Shown here one piece after another: positions 31,886 through 42,890 of a stretch of 64,000 nucleotides of DNA. Below the pieces are notes generated by a model. That model saw nothing but the letters and a program-made list of their open reading frames with translations, did not search any database and was not told the DNA's origin. Location: positions 61,106,328 to 61,170,327 of the forward strand of contig OW388302.1 in the NCBI GenBank assembly GCA_936450465.1, in the 5' to 3' direction. The stretch is from Gibbula magus (lineage: Eukaryota; Mollusca; Gastropoda; Trochida; Trochidae). Every line of letters starts with the position of its first letter. Position 1 is the first letter of the stretch. The position numbers and the translations under genes were made by a program.

Positions 31886-32189
31886 CTATTCCAACTAGAT
31901 CAGCGTCTGCGGGAGACCGCAAAAGCGGAGCAGCCCCGAAACTTTGGGTCTCGCCATTCCCTGTTCCGCCTTCTCGTCAGCATAAATAAAATGGGAATCT
32001 TTTTTGATAATTTTTTCTCATTAATCAAGTCATTCCTAACAAGTTGAATCATCACTGGGGTCACTTTTCACAAATTTGTTCTTAAAACCTTTTTCTGATT
32101 TCAAAATTGGATCAAGAGTTAACATGGCCTTAACCGATATCTCATGACCTTGACCTTCAAGGTCACACCATCACAATGATTACTTTAAC

Positions 32190-34705
32190 TTATGGGGTGC
32201 CAAATGGGACTTTAATCGCTATTTAGTAAGCTTACTAATTCGAATGAGTAAGCTTACTAATTCAATTAGTAAGTTTACTAATTCATTTAGTAAGCTTACT
32301 AAATGAATTAGTAAGCTTACTAATTCGACCGATTTAGTAAGCTTACTAATTCACATCCGGTTTCTCGAATTAGTAAGCTTACCAATTCATTCCGGTTTGT
32401 AACAACTGACGACAATGATTACTCCCTAGAGCTTGTTTTCCGAACTTGTAACGTACGTTTGTTTCGTCGACGTCATAGCCGATGGTTTCCTTCTCAGCTC
32501 CACGTAAAAAAACAGGTGTGTATTGTATCTTTCTTCATTCGACTAAATATACGCATAGACATCAGCTTTTACAGTAAATGATATGTTATTCCACGAAGGT
32601 TAGGGTGGGAAGCTCTCGTAAAATCATTGTGAAGTGAATTTTAATGATTGAATAAGTAATGTACTCAATGTTTTCATGGGAAGGCTAATGTATTTAGTAT
32701 ATTGTTTCAAACGCTATATTCTCAATAATTTCAGGTTTGAAAGGTCGACCTAAAGTTGAAATTACAGGAAATCAATTAAAAATGCTTACCGCGAACAAGT
32801 TTTCTGCCAATGAAATTGCCACCATAATGGATTGTTCAACAAAAGTAGTGTACAGACGATTGAAAGAAGAGGGTCTTCTTAGAAAAGATAGGTTTACCCA
32901 AATCAGCGACGACGCACTCGATGTCAAATTAATTGAAATAAAGAAAACCTTCCCAAATGCCGGATATATAGTAACTCAACTGTGTACGTACTGCAGTAAA
33001 ACGAGTTTAGGCCTATCACATTCTCGTTAAATGGTAATCTTTTATAACTTGCTTTATACTAAATTGTTTTAGCATTTACAATATAAAGTTGGCGCCGTAC
33101 TATTGCATTGAAGAAGCCTTACATCGACATGATTTTCCTTTCTCAAATTAAGTTCCTCCTTCATTGACTTTTAAGTATTGTAAAATGCTGTCAATAACTG
33201 TTTCATTACCCATGTTTACGTAATTTGTCCCTAGATGATTGGTGGCCGTCTGTTCAGTGAAGGTATCTTGATTCAGAGAGAACGGATCAGGGGCATCGGT
33301 CCAAAGAGTAGATGCGGAGGGGATAAAGAGAAGGTCGAGGACGACAATCAAAAGAAGAACCTATAAAGTTCCAACGCCTAATTCCGTGTGGCATATGGAT
33401 GCACATATGAAGCTCGTAAGGTAATGATGTTTTTCAATATGCATCATTTCACAACCTATAGCTAAAATCCACCCTAAGAGGAACAAATCCAATTGATTGA
33501 AAGTGTCATTGATTACTTGTAACTGAAGATATATTCTTTAACTTTTTGTTTAACCAAGTTCTATAAGTAGACACTGGTTATTTAATATATATATGGTTAT
33601 AATATGAGTTTATTCTAGCTGATGCCCTATTGATTTCCAGATGAGGTTTTGTCACTCATGGATGCATTGATGGCTTCAGTCGACTGATACCATATGTTGG
33701 CTGTGCCACAAACAACTTGGCAAAGACTGTTTTAAAATTCTTTGTCCAAGCCACACTGAAGTATGGTCTCCCATCGAAAGTCCGATCAGATAAAGGAGGG
33801 GGGAATGTCATGGTGGCCCTCTTCATGAACCTGATGCGAGGACCTGAGAAAAGCAGTCACATAACAGGTATATTTAGCTAAATATCTAACGCCAATTATT
33901 AAATATTAGTCCGGAAATTTAACAGAAATTATTTCAATTCAACCTGAAACTCATCTCAAGAAAATAATTTAAGCTACACTATATTAACATACAAGTCTAT
34001 GGAAATAACGTCAAGTGACGAATACATATGTCCACTGACTGTACATATGATTCAGATATCGTATGTCCCATAGACTGTCATATTAATGTTTCACGTTACA
34101 TGTAATACACAAAAGTCATACCTTGAGTTTGTCTGTAGAACATGGACCTTGTCCTTTCAACTAAATGTTCTTGTTGTGTTTACGAAATCGTCCTCACTGT
34201 AGAAAAGTTTCAAAAGAAGGGAGAGAACTCTGTAAGGTTTACTTCCGTTACTAAGTGACGTTGAATGACGTCAATGACTCCCGCCATAATAACTTTGGAG
34301 TAATCATTGTATTATTTATGTGAAAACCTTTTTGAAACAATTAGTAAGCTTACTAATTCAACCGATTTAGTAAGCTTACTAAATCGGAACCATTTAGTAA
34401 GCTTACTAAATGAATTAGTAAGCTTACTAAATCGATCGAATTAGTAAGCTTACTAAATCGGAATCATTTAGTAAGCTTACTAAATGAATTAGTAAGCTTA
34501 CTAAATCGATCGAATTAGTAAGCTTACTAATTCATTTAGTAAGCTTACTATATAGGTACCATTTAGTAAGCTTACTAAATCGAATTAGTAAGCTTACTAA
34601 TTCTTTGCCTGAATTAGTAAGCTTACTAAATTAATTAGTAAGCTTACTACTTCGAATTAGTAAGGTTACTAAATAGCGATGAAAGTCCCATTTGGCACCC
34701 CATAA
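32190..34705 (+). mobile_element. DNA transposon with 16-bp palindrome arrays at both ends
   Basis: Terminal inverted repeats start TTATGGGGTGCCAAATGGGA and the reverse complement ends at 34705, flanked by TAAC on both sides (32186-32189, 34706-34709). Subterminal arrays of TTAGTAAGCTTACTAA follow: about 7 copies at 32221-32390 and about 14 at 34338-34675. The interior holds a broken integrase-like gene in several exons. It is inserted in H2. The superfamily is not certain; the coding part recalls animal integrase-core (IS3-like) elements. Confidence 0.75.
32482..33867 (+). pseudogene. Integrase-core (DDE) transposase-like gene, intron-containing, broken
   Basis: Exons with matching phases: 32482-32515, 32735-32970, 33235-33420, 33641-33867. 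The first two give a helix-turn-helix N-terminus (KGRPKVEITGNQLKML, FSANEIATIMDCSTKVVYRR). Exon 3 gives GGRLFSEGILIQRERIR, then after a one-base frame break VPTPNSVWHMD. Exon 4 gives HGCIDGFSRLIPYV and KYGLPSKVRSDKGG. These match the rve-type integrase core of a family widespread in animals (catalytic D in WHxD and in RSD). Lesions: frame break in the G-run at 33290-33293, in-frame TGA at 33642-33644 where Trp is usual, and no exon with the final catalytic Glu. Function is lost. Confidence 0.65.
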
Positions 34706-35325
34706 TAACTCAAAGCGTTCATAGTTAACTTAAGGCATATTCACAATAGCATGCTTAAGTTGTGACCTTTGACAGAATATAGCGAAAACTTTTTTAAATC
34801 TTGGTCTTTCTCAATAGTTGATATATACCAAGAAAGGGCCTGATAGCACAAAGGTTTTTGAAGTTATCATGTTTACAGAAAGAAGCTATGTATCTCTTTC
34901 GAAAAAAGTTATTTATCTCGTGACCTTGACCTTTAAAATTCAATGTCACACAATCATGTAATGATTCAAAGTGTTAATAGTTGAAATAGGACATTTTTTG
35001 CAAAACAATGCTTAAGTTGTGACCTAGCTATGACGGATGTTCGCGAAAACCTTTTCAAATCTTGGCCTTTCTCCATAGTTGATATACACCAAATAAGAGT
35101 CTGATGGCACAAATATTTTTCAAGTTATCGTGTTCAAGGATTTTTTTTAGCGATTTCAGAACTCGTGACCTTGACCTTCGACCTTGAATATGAACATGTC
35201 AAAAAAATTCCCAAAGGGGCATAAGTTAGAAGTTATGTATATGAGTTCTCAAAACCTTCTAGGAAAAAAGTTATAGCCAATACAAAACGTGGCGGCGATA
35301 GAAACTGCGCAAAAACTGGTGTTTA

Positions 35326-36224
35326 TGTATACTAATTATTGCTTTATTGAGCAGAAAGGTCCTTTCTTGTCATGTTTTGTTATGTTCTAACACATTACGA
35401 TGGAGTCTTGCTCATACTGTACATGGTATACAAGTATCCACGACTCCACAAATGCACTAAAACTTCTATCAGTGTCGGTTGTACCAGATGGGAGGAGCGA
35501 TCGACGATCAAATCATGACATTTCATTGGCTAAAAGATTACATGCTGTGCTTTTTTTTTACGAGGGGTAACCAGCCTGTGGGTAGAGGATGGTACACGGA
35601 AGAAGAAGGAGGTCCTATTTACGAGTCTATATGATGGATTAACATGGAACTCTTTTTTTTTCTTGTAAAATATCACTCTAGAACTCATAGCAGATTCTTG
35701 ATTTTACATCAACCGTAACTGCCTTAAGAAGCAAATTGTCTTCCACAAACTGAAATTAACTCTTAAAACCTTATTGAAAACTGCAGAGGCATTTGAAAAC
35801 TAAAATCTAATCCGTTACTAATAGAGGAGTCCGTTCTATATTGGAATTTCCAAAACTGCGTTTAATTTTTTATGCGTTTTGTGCATTGTATAATTAAACG
35901 ATACACTCGAGAGGTTCAGTTTTTGGCTCAATTTTGAATTTGAAGAACATTGTTCATTCTCAATTTGAAAGCCTCTAATTCTGCACCAAATTGTTCTAAC
36001 CAAATCTCTCCAGGTCTCGTACTTTTTATGATCGATTTAACCTGATTTTGCGAACAAGCTCGTCAGTGTATACATCGTTTCCTATCTCTTATCTAAATAG
36101 TAGTTAAAGTTGCAAAACATGTACAGTTTAGGGCTACAGCCACATTTGGTTAAGGGAACGTGGTTATGTGGGCCGACATCTGTTTTTACAAGTAAAAACA
36201 CCTCTAGTATTTATCTGTATTTTG
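35326..36224. other. No gene seen
   Basis: AT-rich sequence without supported coding region. No recognised repeat. Confidence 0.3.
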
Positions 36225-36480
36225 AGTTACCATGGGGCTGCGAGTTTGGCATGAAGCCACGCCCCTTCAATTGTGTTTGTATGCGCACCTGTGATCGGAT
36301 CTGACGTTTTCAGAGTGATTGACAGTGAAGTATGTATAATCCGGATCGTTATCTAAACGATAGGAGGGTTTCCAGCAGTCGGAAATGATGATCGAATCGG
36401 GTAAAATCCATCGTTTGATTAATGGGATCAATGTTTCAGTATCTCTACTCGCTACTGGTACCATAAAGATCTTGTGTTAG
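36225..36480 (-). pseudogene. Merlin (ISXO2-like) transposase fragment
   Basis: Minus-strand reading: KIFMVPVASRDTETLIPLIK, WILPDSIIISDCWKPSYRL, YTYFTVNHSENV, then after a one-base frame break HTNTIEGAWLHAK. This follows the ISXO2/Merlin pattern: a catalytic D in SDCW, the VNHS motif, and HTNTIE with the catalytic Glu. No start, no N-terminal half and no terminal repeats were found, so it is a decayed fragment. Confidence 0.65.
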
Positions 36481-36837
36481 CCTCTCTTTCAAGAACGTCA
36501 AACACCCACTGGCTTTCGACATAATGACCTTTATGATACTTTCGCGTAACAAACTTTGACAAGTCAATCTAAACAATGACACCTGGCCCTCCTATCCTTT
36601 CCTATCTATCGTGAACCGATTTATCACACACCTCACGACAAAAATTGTACCAGTAACAAGCTGAGGAAAAAATCTTACTCGATTCCAACTTCAATGATGA
36701 ATCGAGCTCGCGTTGAATCCCAACAACAAAGACACTTATAAAGAAGTAACTGTTTTAATTATAACACCCAAGTGTGGCATGAATCGTGACAAACCCATTG
36801 AACAAGAGCCACTCAAAAGTAATAGCAGGTGAAGCAA

Positions 36838-36978
36838 TCAGTATTCCTCCAATACAGACTTGAGCAGCTTGTAGAGGTACAATCCGGCAGAGATGGAAGA
36901 GGCCCCCCTCAGGTTTTCCGCTCTGGTTCCACGTTTCCTTGCAACAGTCCCGTTAACCTCACGAGTATCAATAACACA
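36838..36978 (-). pseudogene. Unrecognised C-terminal coding-like fragment
   Basis: The minus strand reads DTREVNGTVARKRGTRAENL then RGASSISAGLYLYKLLKSVL, EEY, stop. The composition looks protein-like rather than repeat-like. It is cut at its 5' side by the CCCCGCCG-ended element starting near 36976. I do not recognise the family. It could be chance. Confidence 0.25.
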
Positions 36979-37730
36979 AGTAATTGTCACAAACGTGACC
37001 ATGTCCCCCGCCGCAATCAAGAATATTTCATTCAACTGTTATTATTCTTATGAGAACGTACTAAATACTGAGATGGCCCACAGTGTATATCGCGCCAACA
37101 ACATTTAAAAAAACGGTCAAAATGACGTCATGGTCACCCAAATCGATTGGTGTTTGCGTATTATCCAGATGAAAACTGATACCAAGTTTGAAGACTCAAG
37201 GTTGAGCGGTTCATTAGATATGGCGCTTACAACACTTTCAAAACTGTTCAAAGTCTCCCCGTGACCTTGAAAATGAGGTCAAGGTCACCAAAAACTTTTC
37301 AGGTCTGCGTATTCCCCAGATGAAGACTGGTACCAAGTTTGAAGATTCTAGGTTGAGCGGTTCATATCGCGCGCTAACAACATTTTCAAAACTGTCAAAG
37401 TCTCGACGTGACCTTAAAAATAAGGTCAAGGTCACCGAAAGCTTTTCAGGTCTGCGTATTCCCCAGATGAAGACTGGTACCAAGTTTGAAGATTTCTAGG
37501 TTTAGCGGTTCATTAGATATGGCGCTAACAACATTTTCAAAACTGGTCAAGGTCTCGCTGTGACCTTGTGTCACCACAAACTTTTCAGGTCTGCGTATTC
37601 CCCAGATGAAGACTGTACCAAGTTTGAAGATTCTAGGTTGAGCGGTTCATTAGATATCGCGCTAACAAGAAGCGGGACGGACGTACGGAGCTGAATACTA
37701 TGTCCCCCGCTTTCTCGGCGGCGGGGGACA
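36976..37730. mobile_element. CCCCGCCG-ended element, copy 3, with tandem units
   Basis: Perfect 13-bp inverted ends TGTCCCCCGCCGC (37002) and GCGGCGGGGGACA (ends 37730). The interior has four tandem units of about 130-165 bp (GTCTGCGTATTCCCCAGATG, GAAGACTGGTACCAAGTTTG, TTGAGCGGTTCATTAGATAT). Related to 28669-29039. Confidence 0.7.
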
Positions 37731-37762
37731 AAAATCCACCAACGAATCATCCAGTCCTGCTT

Positions 37763-37841
37763 TAGCGACCCCATCTTCCCAAGCAAGGCCTAACTAGCGC
37801 CAGTCTCCAATTAGGCCTTGCTTGGGAAGATGTAGCGACCC
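37763..37841. mobile_element. 61-bp hairpin element with 9-bp direct repeats
   Basis: A perfect 22-bp stem (37772-37793, CATCTTCCCAAGCAAGGCCT..., against 37811-37832) has a 17-nt loop, and is flanked exactly by TAGCGACCC on both sides (37763-37771, 37833-37841). It looks like a minimal foldback insertion with a 9-bp target duplication. Confidence 0.7.
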
Positions 37842-37849
37842 TAAAGCAC

Positions 37850-38689
37850 AATTTTACTGTCATTTAGAGAGTTGAGCTAAAATGGAGTTTACAAACAATA
37901 TACAAATTATCACTATTGATCTGATCACGCATCATGAAGCATTTCGTATGATACATTATACTGTAACGGTAAGTAGGGTAGGGTATCATACTCAACGAAG
38001 ATTCTAACTATCTAGTGTCACTAAGTAAATGTGTTTGGTAATGCGACTATGTTTACAAACACTGCTATATAAACTCCGCCTACTTGCACTCCGCTTGTTA
38101 CACCTAGTACATACTTCGCTGATACTAAATAATGTAGGAAAATGTCCTAGAATATGCTCAAGTTTCTCAAACTATTTCTTGTAGTTTAATTTACAAATAA
38201 CAAACTTCTTCGAAATCAATGCAAAGTGCCAAATCATCGTGAACGTCAGCCATGTTTATCTGAAATGCTAGCTCCTGATCGGTGACTACTCTTTGACCTA
38301 AGATGAATACTAATGAGCTAGCTGACGTTCACAGATGGCTGGACTTTGCATTGGTAGCGAAGCAAAGGACCCAATATCCTGTCTCTATAAGACACTTTAA
38401 CATCGAATTGACCAATCAGGAAGAAAAAATGTCATTGTTATTTCCTTTCAATTACAAACGATTGGAAAGATGTTTCAGATGTTTTCAAGTTATATATAAA
38501 TCTGTGTTTGCTCCATTGGCTTCTCTGTATAAGTAAAAATATGATTATTTCATTTTACTTTTTATGTCAATATAAATATTCTCCACAGACACGAGTTTAT
38601 TTTTTACAAATTTATCCATTTAAAAAAAGTAACAAAACATTTTCAAAATTGAAAATAAAATACATCAAAACGCCCCCAACAACTTTTTA
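37850..38689. other. No gene seen
   Basis: AT-rich; ORFs here (for example 38303-38536) have no recognisable motif or support. Confidence 0.3.
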
Positions 38690-38960
38690 ATTACACTTCA
38701 GAATGATGATAGTTGAAATTGAAAACAGTGAAAAATTCCGGAAGCACTTTCCGATGGAAAGATATCGCTCTGGATCTGGTCCGACATCCAACACAATGCG
38801 TCCGTAATCTCATTGGGACAACCCCTGGGAAATGACTTACGTTCAAACGAAGGGGACAATGCTTCTTCCTCAAACGAGAGGCCCCACGTGATTTGTAGTG
38901 GTCCTCAATGAGAACAGCAATAAGTGATGCCTGAAGGCCAGGAGCCCGACATGCTTTCAC
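38690..38960 (-). pseudogene. Probable piggyBac-type transposase C-terminal fragment
   Basis: The minus-strand frame reads SLIAVLIEDHYKSRGASRL, HFPGVVPMRLRTHCVGCRTRS and FTVFNFNYHHSEV. The order 'HFP..VP....R.HCxxC' then 'F..YH' resembles the end of the DDE_Tnp_1_7 core plus zinc-ribbon of piggyBac transposases, with some Cys lost. There is no upstream catalytic part. Tentative. Confidence 0.4.
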
Positions 38961-39049
38961 TAGAAACAGATGGAAGAAGAAATGTAATAAAAAGATAAGA
39001 ACACCAATTAAAATTTTATATATAAAATATGGTTAAATGACATTTTATA

Positions 39050-39330
39050 CAAATAGTCCAAGGGGATTTGATCTAATTATTCTTGGGACCCCTTGAAATG
39101 GTGACGTTCCTCTTGGGACCCCCTGAATTGGTGACGTAGCCCGGCTCTCCTAGCTGGAGGCGATTGGGGACATCGTCCCTGTTCTGTTGTACCCAGGTCC
39201 GGGTTCTGTAAATATGTAGGTATTGTTAATAAAGTGCCAGTGGAGGAGGGAAGGAAACGGAATGTTCCCGAAGTATAGAGCTGATGTAGTAGTTAGGAAA
39301 TGTTGTAGCATAGTACCTGCGTCGGGAAAA
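39050..39330 (-). repeat. Single diverged unit of the 169-bp satellite family with flanks
   Basis: It shares GTAGCCCGGCTCTC, GGGGACATCGTCC, GGTTCTGTAA and GGATTTGATCTAATT with the array at 44765-46795, and its flank (GGAGGAGGGAAGGAAACGG, ACCTGCGTC) with 47740-47860. This is therefore a dispersed parent sequence of the satellite. Confidence 0.55.
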
Positions 39331-39413
39331 TAAGTGAAATAGAAAAAAATATTGGAAAACTACCATTTGTTCTACATTGCTTAAAGGTGCACAGATGGTA
39401 CTACTAATTAGCA

Positions 39414-40363
39414 TCTCCCGACTAAGCCGAGTCTGCTTTATATCAGTTTGTGTGCAGTTTCCATCGCCGCCGCGTTTTGTAGGTATTGAGAACTCATATA
39501 CGTATAACTTCTTACTAATACCCCTGGGGATTTTTCTGACATGTTCACATTCAAGGTCAAGGTCAAGAGTTCTGAAAATCAGTACAAAAATCCTTGTAAA
39601 CACGATAACTTAAACAATATTTGTGCGAACAGGCGTATATCAACTATGGAGAAAGGTCAAGGTCACAGTGACGTCACAACTAAGCATGCTTTTGCGAAAA
39701 TGCCTTCAAATATTTACACTTTGAATCATTTTATGATTGTTATAAACAATAAAAGGTGATCATTGATTGTCAAGGTAACCAGTTCTAAAGTCACGAAATA
39801 TCTTTCTTCCAAGAAGGTATCAACACCTCGTATGCATAGCTTCTTTCTTATACGCCTGAGGAATTATTTTGACATGCTCATATTTAAGGTCAAGAGTTCT
39901 GAAAATCAGTACAACAATCCTTGTTAACACGATAGCTTGAAAAATATGTGTGCTACCAACTATGGAGAAAGGCCAAGATTTGAAAAGGTTTTCGCTAATA
40001 TCTGTCGAAGGTCAAGGCCACAACGAGGTCACCCCATAAGCATGCTTTTGCGAAAATGCCTTATTTCAACTATTAACACTTTGAATTATTACATGATTGT
40101 TATACACAATAAAAGATCCTTGATTGTGTGACCTTGAAGGTCATGTGATTCTGATTTTGATCCAATTTTGAAATCAGAAATTGGGTTTTAAGAACAAACT
40201 TGTGTAAAAGGCCCTAGTGATGATTCAACTTATTAGTAATAACTCCATAATGAAACCGAATTTAAAAAAAATAAATCCTATTTTATTGTTGCTGTGGAGA
40301 AAGTGGAGACCTTAGGTTTTGGGGCTGCTCTGCTTTTGCAGTTTCCCGCAAACGCTCATCTAG
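39414..40363 (+). mobile_element. Helitron-like element H3
   Basis: It starts TCTCCCGACTAAG, contains TGTGCAGTTTCCATCGCCGC and repeated GGTCAAGGTCA tracts, and ends with TTTGC-based hairpin CCCGCAAACG then CTAG|TT. Short ORFs inside are incidental. Confidence 0.6.
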
Positions 40364-40614
40364 TTGAAAATGTAACTTATAAGGCATATTGTTGAATGTT
40401 ATGTTAATTAATTTATTAATTTGTCCACGCTATTAATTATTCCATCTCAACATGAATGAATGATATACCACTCAACGGTAACAAGAACCTGCTTTTTCAT
40501 GCCGGAGTCGTGCAATGGCGTCCCTTCCTTCTTCGAAGATGTTGACATTGTAGACCATGGAATCAATTGAGGCTCTCATTTCTCACCACGAGCTCATAAA
40601 TATTCTGAATTTTT

Positions 40615-42890
40615 TTTATTTTTGCCGGTTTCAATGGAAACAATTTGAACTTAGTGCATATTGGGGGTAGGGACGTTTTCCGGCCTCTATTTAAAAATAT
40701 ATCAAGTATTTCTTTACGAAACTTGGTATGTGGTTAGACCTAGTGGTGGAGTGGTGCCTTTTGCTGTTTTGGTTATTCTGAATTTTTTATTAGCAGCTAT
40801 CAGTTTTTGTGCAGTTTCAATCGCCGGCGCGTTTTGTATTCGCTATAACTTTTTTCCTATTAGGTTTAGAGAACTCATATACATAACTTCTTGCTTATAC
40901 CCCTGGGGAATTTTTTTGACATGTTCACATTCAAGGTCAAAGGTCAAGGTCACGAGTTCTGAAATCGCTAAACACGATAACTTGAACAATATTTGTGCTA
41001 TAAGGCTCTTTGGTGTATATCAACTATGGAGAAAGGCCAAGATTTGAAAAGGTTTTCGCTTACATCCGTCAAAGGTCAAGGTCAAGGTCATAGCGAGGTC
41101 ACAACCTAAGCATGCTTTTGCGAAAATGTCTTATTTCAACTATAAACACTTTAAATCATTACATGATTGTGATACACAATGAAAATTGATCACTGATTGT
41201 GTGACCTTGAATTTCAAAGATCAAGGTCACGAGATATGGTCATGCTGACAAGTTCTGAAATCACTAAATAACTTCTTTCCAAGGAGGTATCAAAACCTCA
41301 TATACATAACTTCTTACTTATGCTCCTGGGGAATTATTTTGACATGTTCATATTCAAGGTCAAAGGTCAAGGTCACAAGTTCTGAAATTGCTTAAAAAAA
41401 TCCTTGTAAACACGATAACTTGAAAAATATTTGTGCTATCAGGCTCTTATTTGGTACATATCAACTATGGAGAAAGGCCAAGATTTGAAAAGGTTTTCGC
41501 TAACATCCGTCAAAGGTCAAGGTCAAGGTCATAGCGAGGTCAAAACCTAAGCATGCCTTTGCGAAAATGTTTTATTTCAACTATTTGTAAATCATTACAT
41601 GATTGTGATACACAATGAAAAGTGATCACTTATTGTGTGACCTTGAATTTTAAAGGTCAAGGTCACGAGATATGGTCATGCTGACCAGTTCTGAAATCAC
41701 TAAGTAACTTTTTCCATGAAGATATTAACACCTCATATAGATAGCTTAATTTCTTTCTTATACACCTGGTGAATGATTTTGACATGTTCACTGTCAAGGT
41801 CAAAGGTCAAGGTCATGAGTTCTGAAATCACTACAACAATCCTTGTAAACATGATAACTTCAAACTTTTTTGTGCTATTAGGCTCTTGTTTGGTATATAT
41901 GAACTATTGAGAAAGACCCAAGATTTGAAAATGTTTTCGCTAAAATCTGTCAAAGGTCAAGGTCGCAGTGAGGTCAAAACTTAAGCATTCTTTTGTGAAT
42001 ATGCCGTATTTTAACTATGAACACTTTGAGTCATTGCATGATTATTTTCCGCGATGAAAAGTGATCATTGATGGTGTGACCTTGAAGGTCAAGGTCATGA
42101 GATATTGGTTGCGGCCACGTTAATCCTTTGATCAAATTTTGAAAGAAGAAGAAACAAACTTGTGAAAAGTGACCCCAGTGATGATTAGTAATAACTCGAA
42201 TAATGAACAAACTTTTGTTAAAAAGAATTCCCATTTTATTGTTGCTGATGAGAAGGCGGAACAGGGAAAGGCGAGACCCCAAGTTTCGGAGCTGCTCTGC
42301 TTTTGCGGTGTCCCGCAAACGCTAATCTAGTTTTTTTCTGGTTTCCATGGAAACAATTTGAACTTAGTGCATATTGGGGGTAGGGACCTTTTCCGGCCTC
42401 TATCTCCAAAACCGTTGAATATCTTTTCACAAAACTTTGTATTTCCTTAGACCTAGCGATAGAGTGGTGCCTTTTGCTACTTTGGCTATTCTGATTTTTT
42501 TAATTTTTACTGGTTTCCATGGCAACATTTTCAACTTAGTGCATATTGGGGTTAGGGACGTTTTCCGGCCTCTATTTCAAAATCTATCAAATATTTCTTT
42601 ACGAAACTTGGTACGTGGTTAGACCCAGTGATGGAGTGGTGCCCTTTGCTATTTTGGTTATTCTGAATTTTTTTCTTTCTGGTTTCCATGGAAACAATTT
42701 GAACTTCGTGCATATTGGGGGTAGGGACCTTTTCAGGCATCTATCTCCAAAACCGTTCAATATTTTTTCACAAAACTTTGTATTTGCTTAGACCTAGTGA
42801 TAGAGTGGTGCCTTTTGCTACTTTGGCTATTCTGAATTTTCTATTTCTCGTTATTAATGCAGTATTGAACTTAGTGTTTAGCATAAGTGA
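40615..42890 (+). repeat. ~168-bp tandem repeat (TTTCCATGGAAACAATTTGAAC), interrupted by H4
   Basis: One unit at 40615-40789 and three more at 42331-42890 share CATATTGGGGGTAGGGAC, CGGCCTCTATCTCCAAAACC and AGAGTGGTGCCTTTTGCTA. The Helitron-like H4 sits between them. Confidence 0.65.
40790..42330 (+). mobile_element. Helitron-like element H4
   Basis: It starts with GCAGCTATCAGTTTTTGTGC and carries three or more tandem ~430-bp units with GGTCAAAGGTCAAGGTCA. It ends TTTGCGG-TGTC-CCGCAAA and CTAG at 42327-42330. It is inserted inside a ~168-bp tandem repeat. Confidence 0.7.

Larger units (their letters stand above)
31895..35325 (-). mobile_element. Helitron-like element H2, split by a nested DNA transposon
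   Basis: The minus-strand 3' end has a TGCGG-TCTC-CCGCA hairpin then CTAG. The body matches H3-H6 (AAGCATGCTTAAGTTGTGAC, GACCTTGAC...). The 5' end carries the GGCGGCGATAGAAACTGCGC phrase (reverse of the common TGCAGTTTCCATCGCCGCC). Positions 32190-34705 are an insertion; rejoining the two flanks restores the family sequence. Confidence 0.65.

Noticed and set aside
32221..34680. CRISPR-like array from regularly spaced TTAGTAAGCTTACTAA repeats
   Set aside because: Eukaryotic context; spacers are only a few bases and themselves repetitive, and the arrays are the sub-ends of a transposon.
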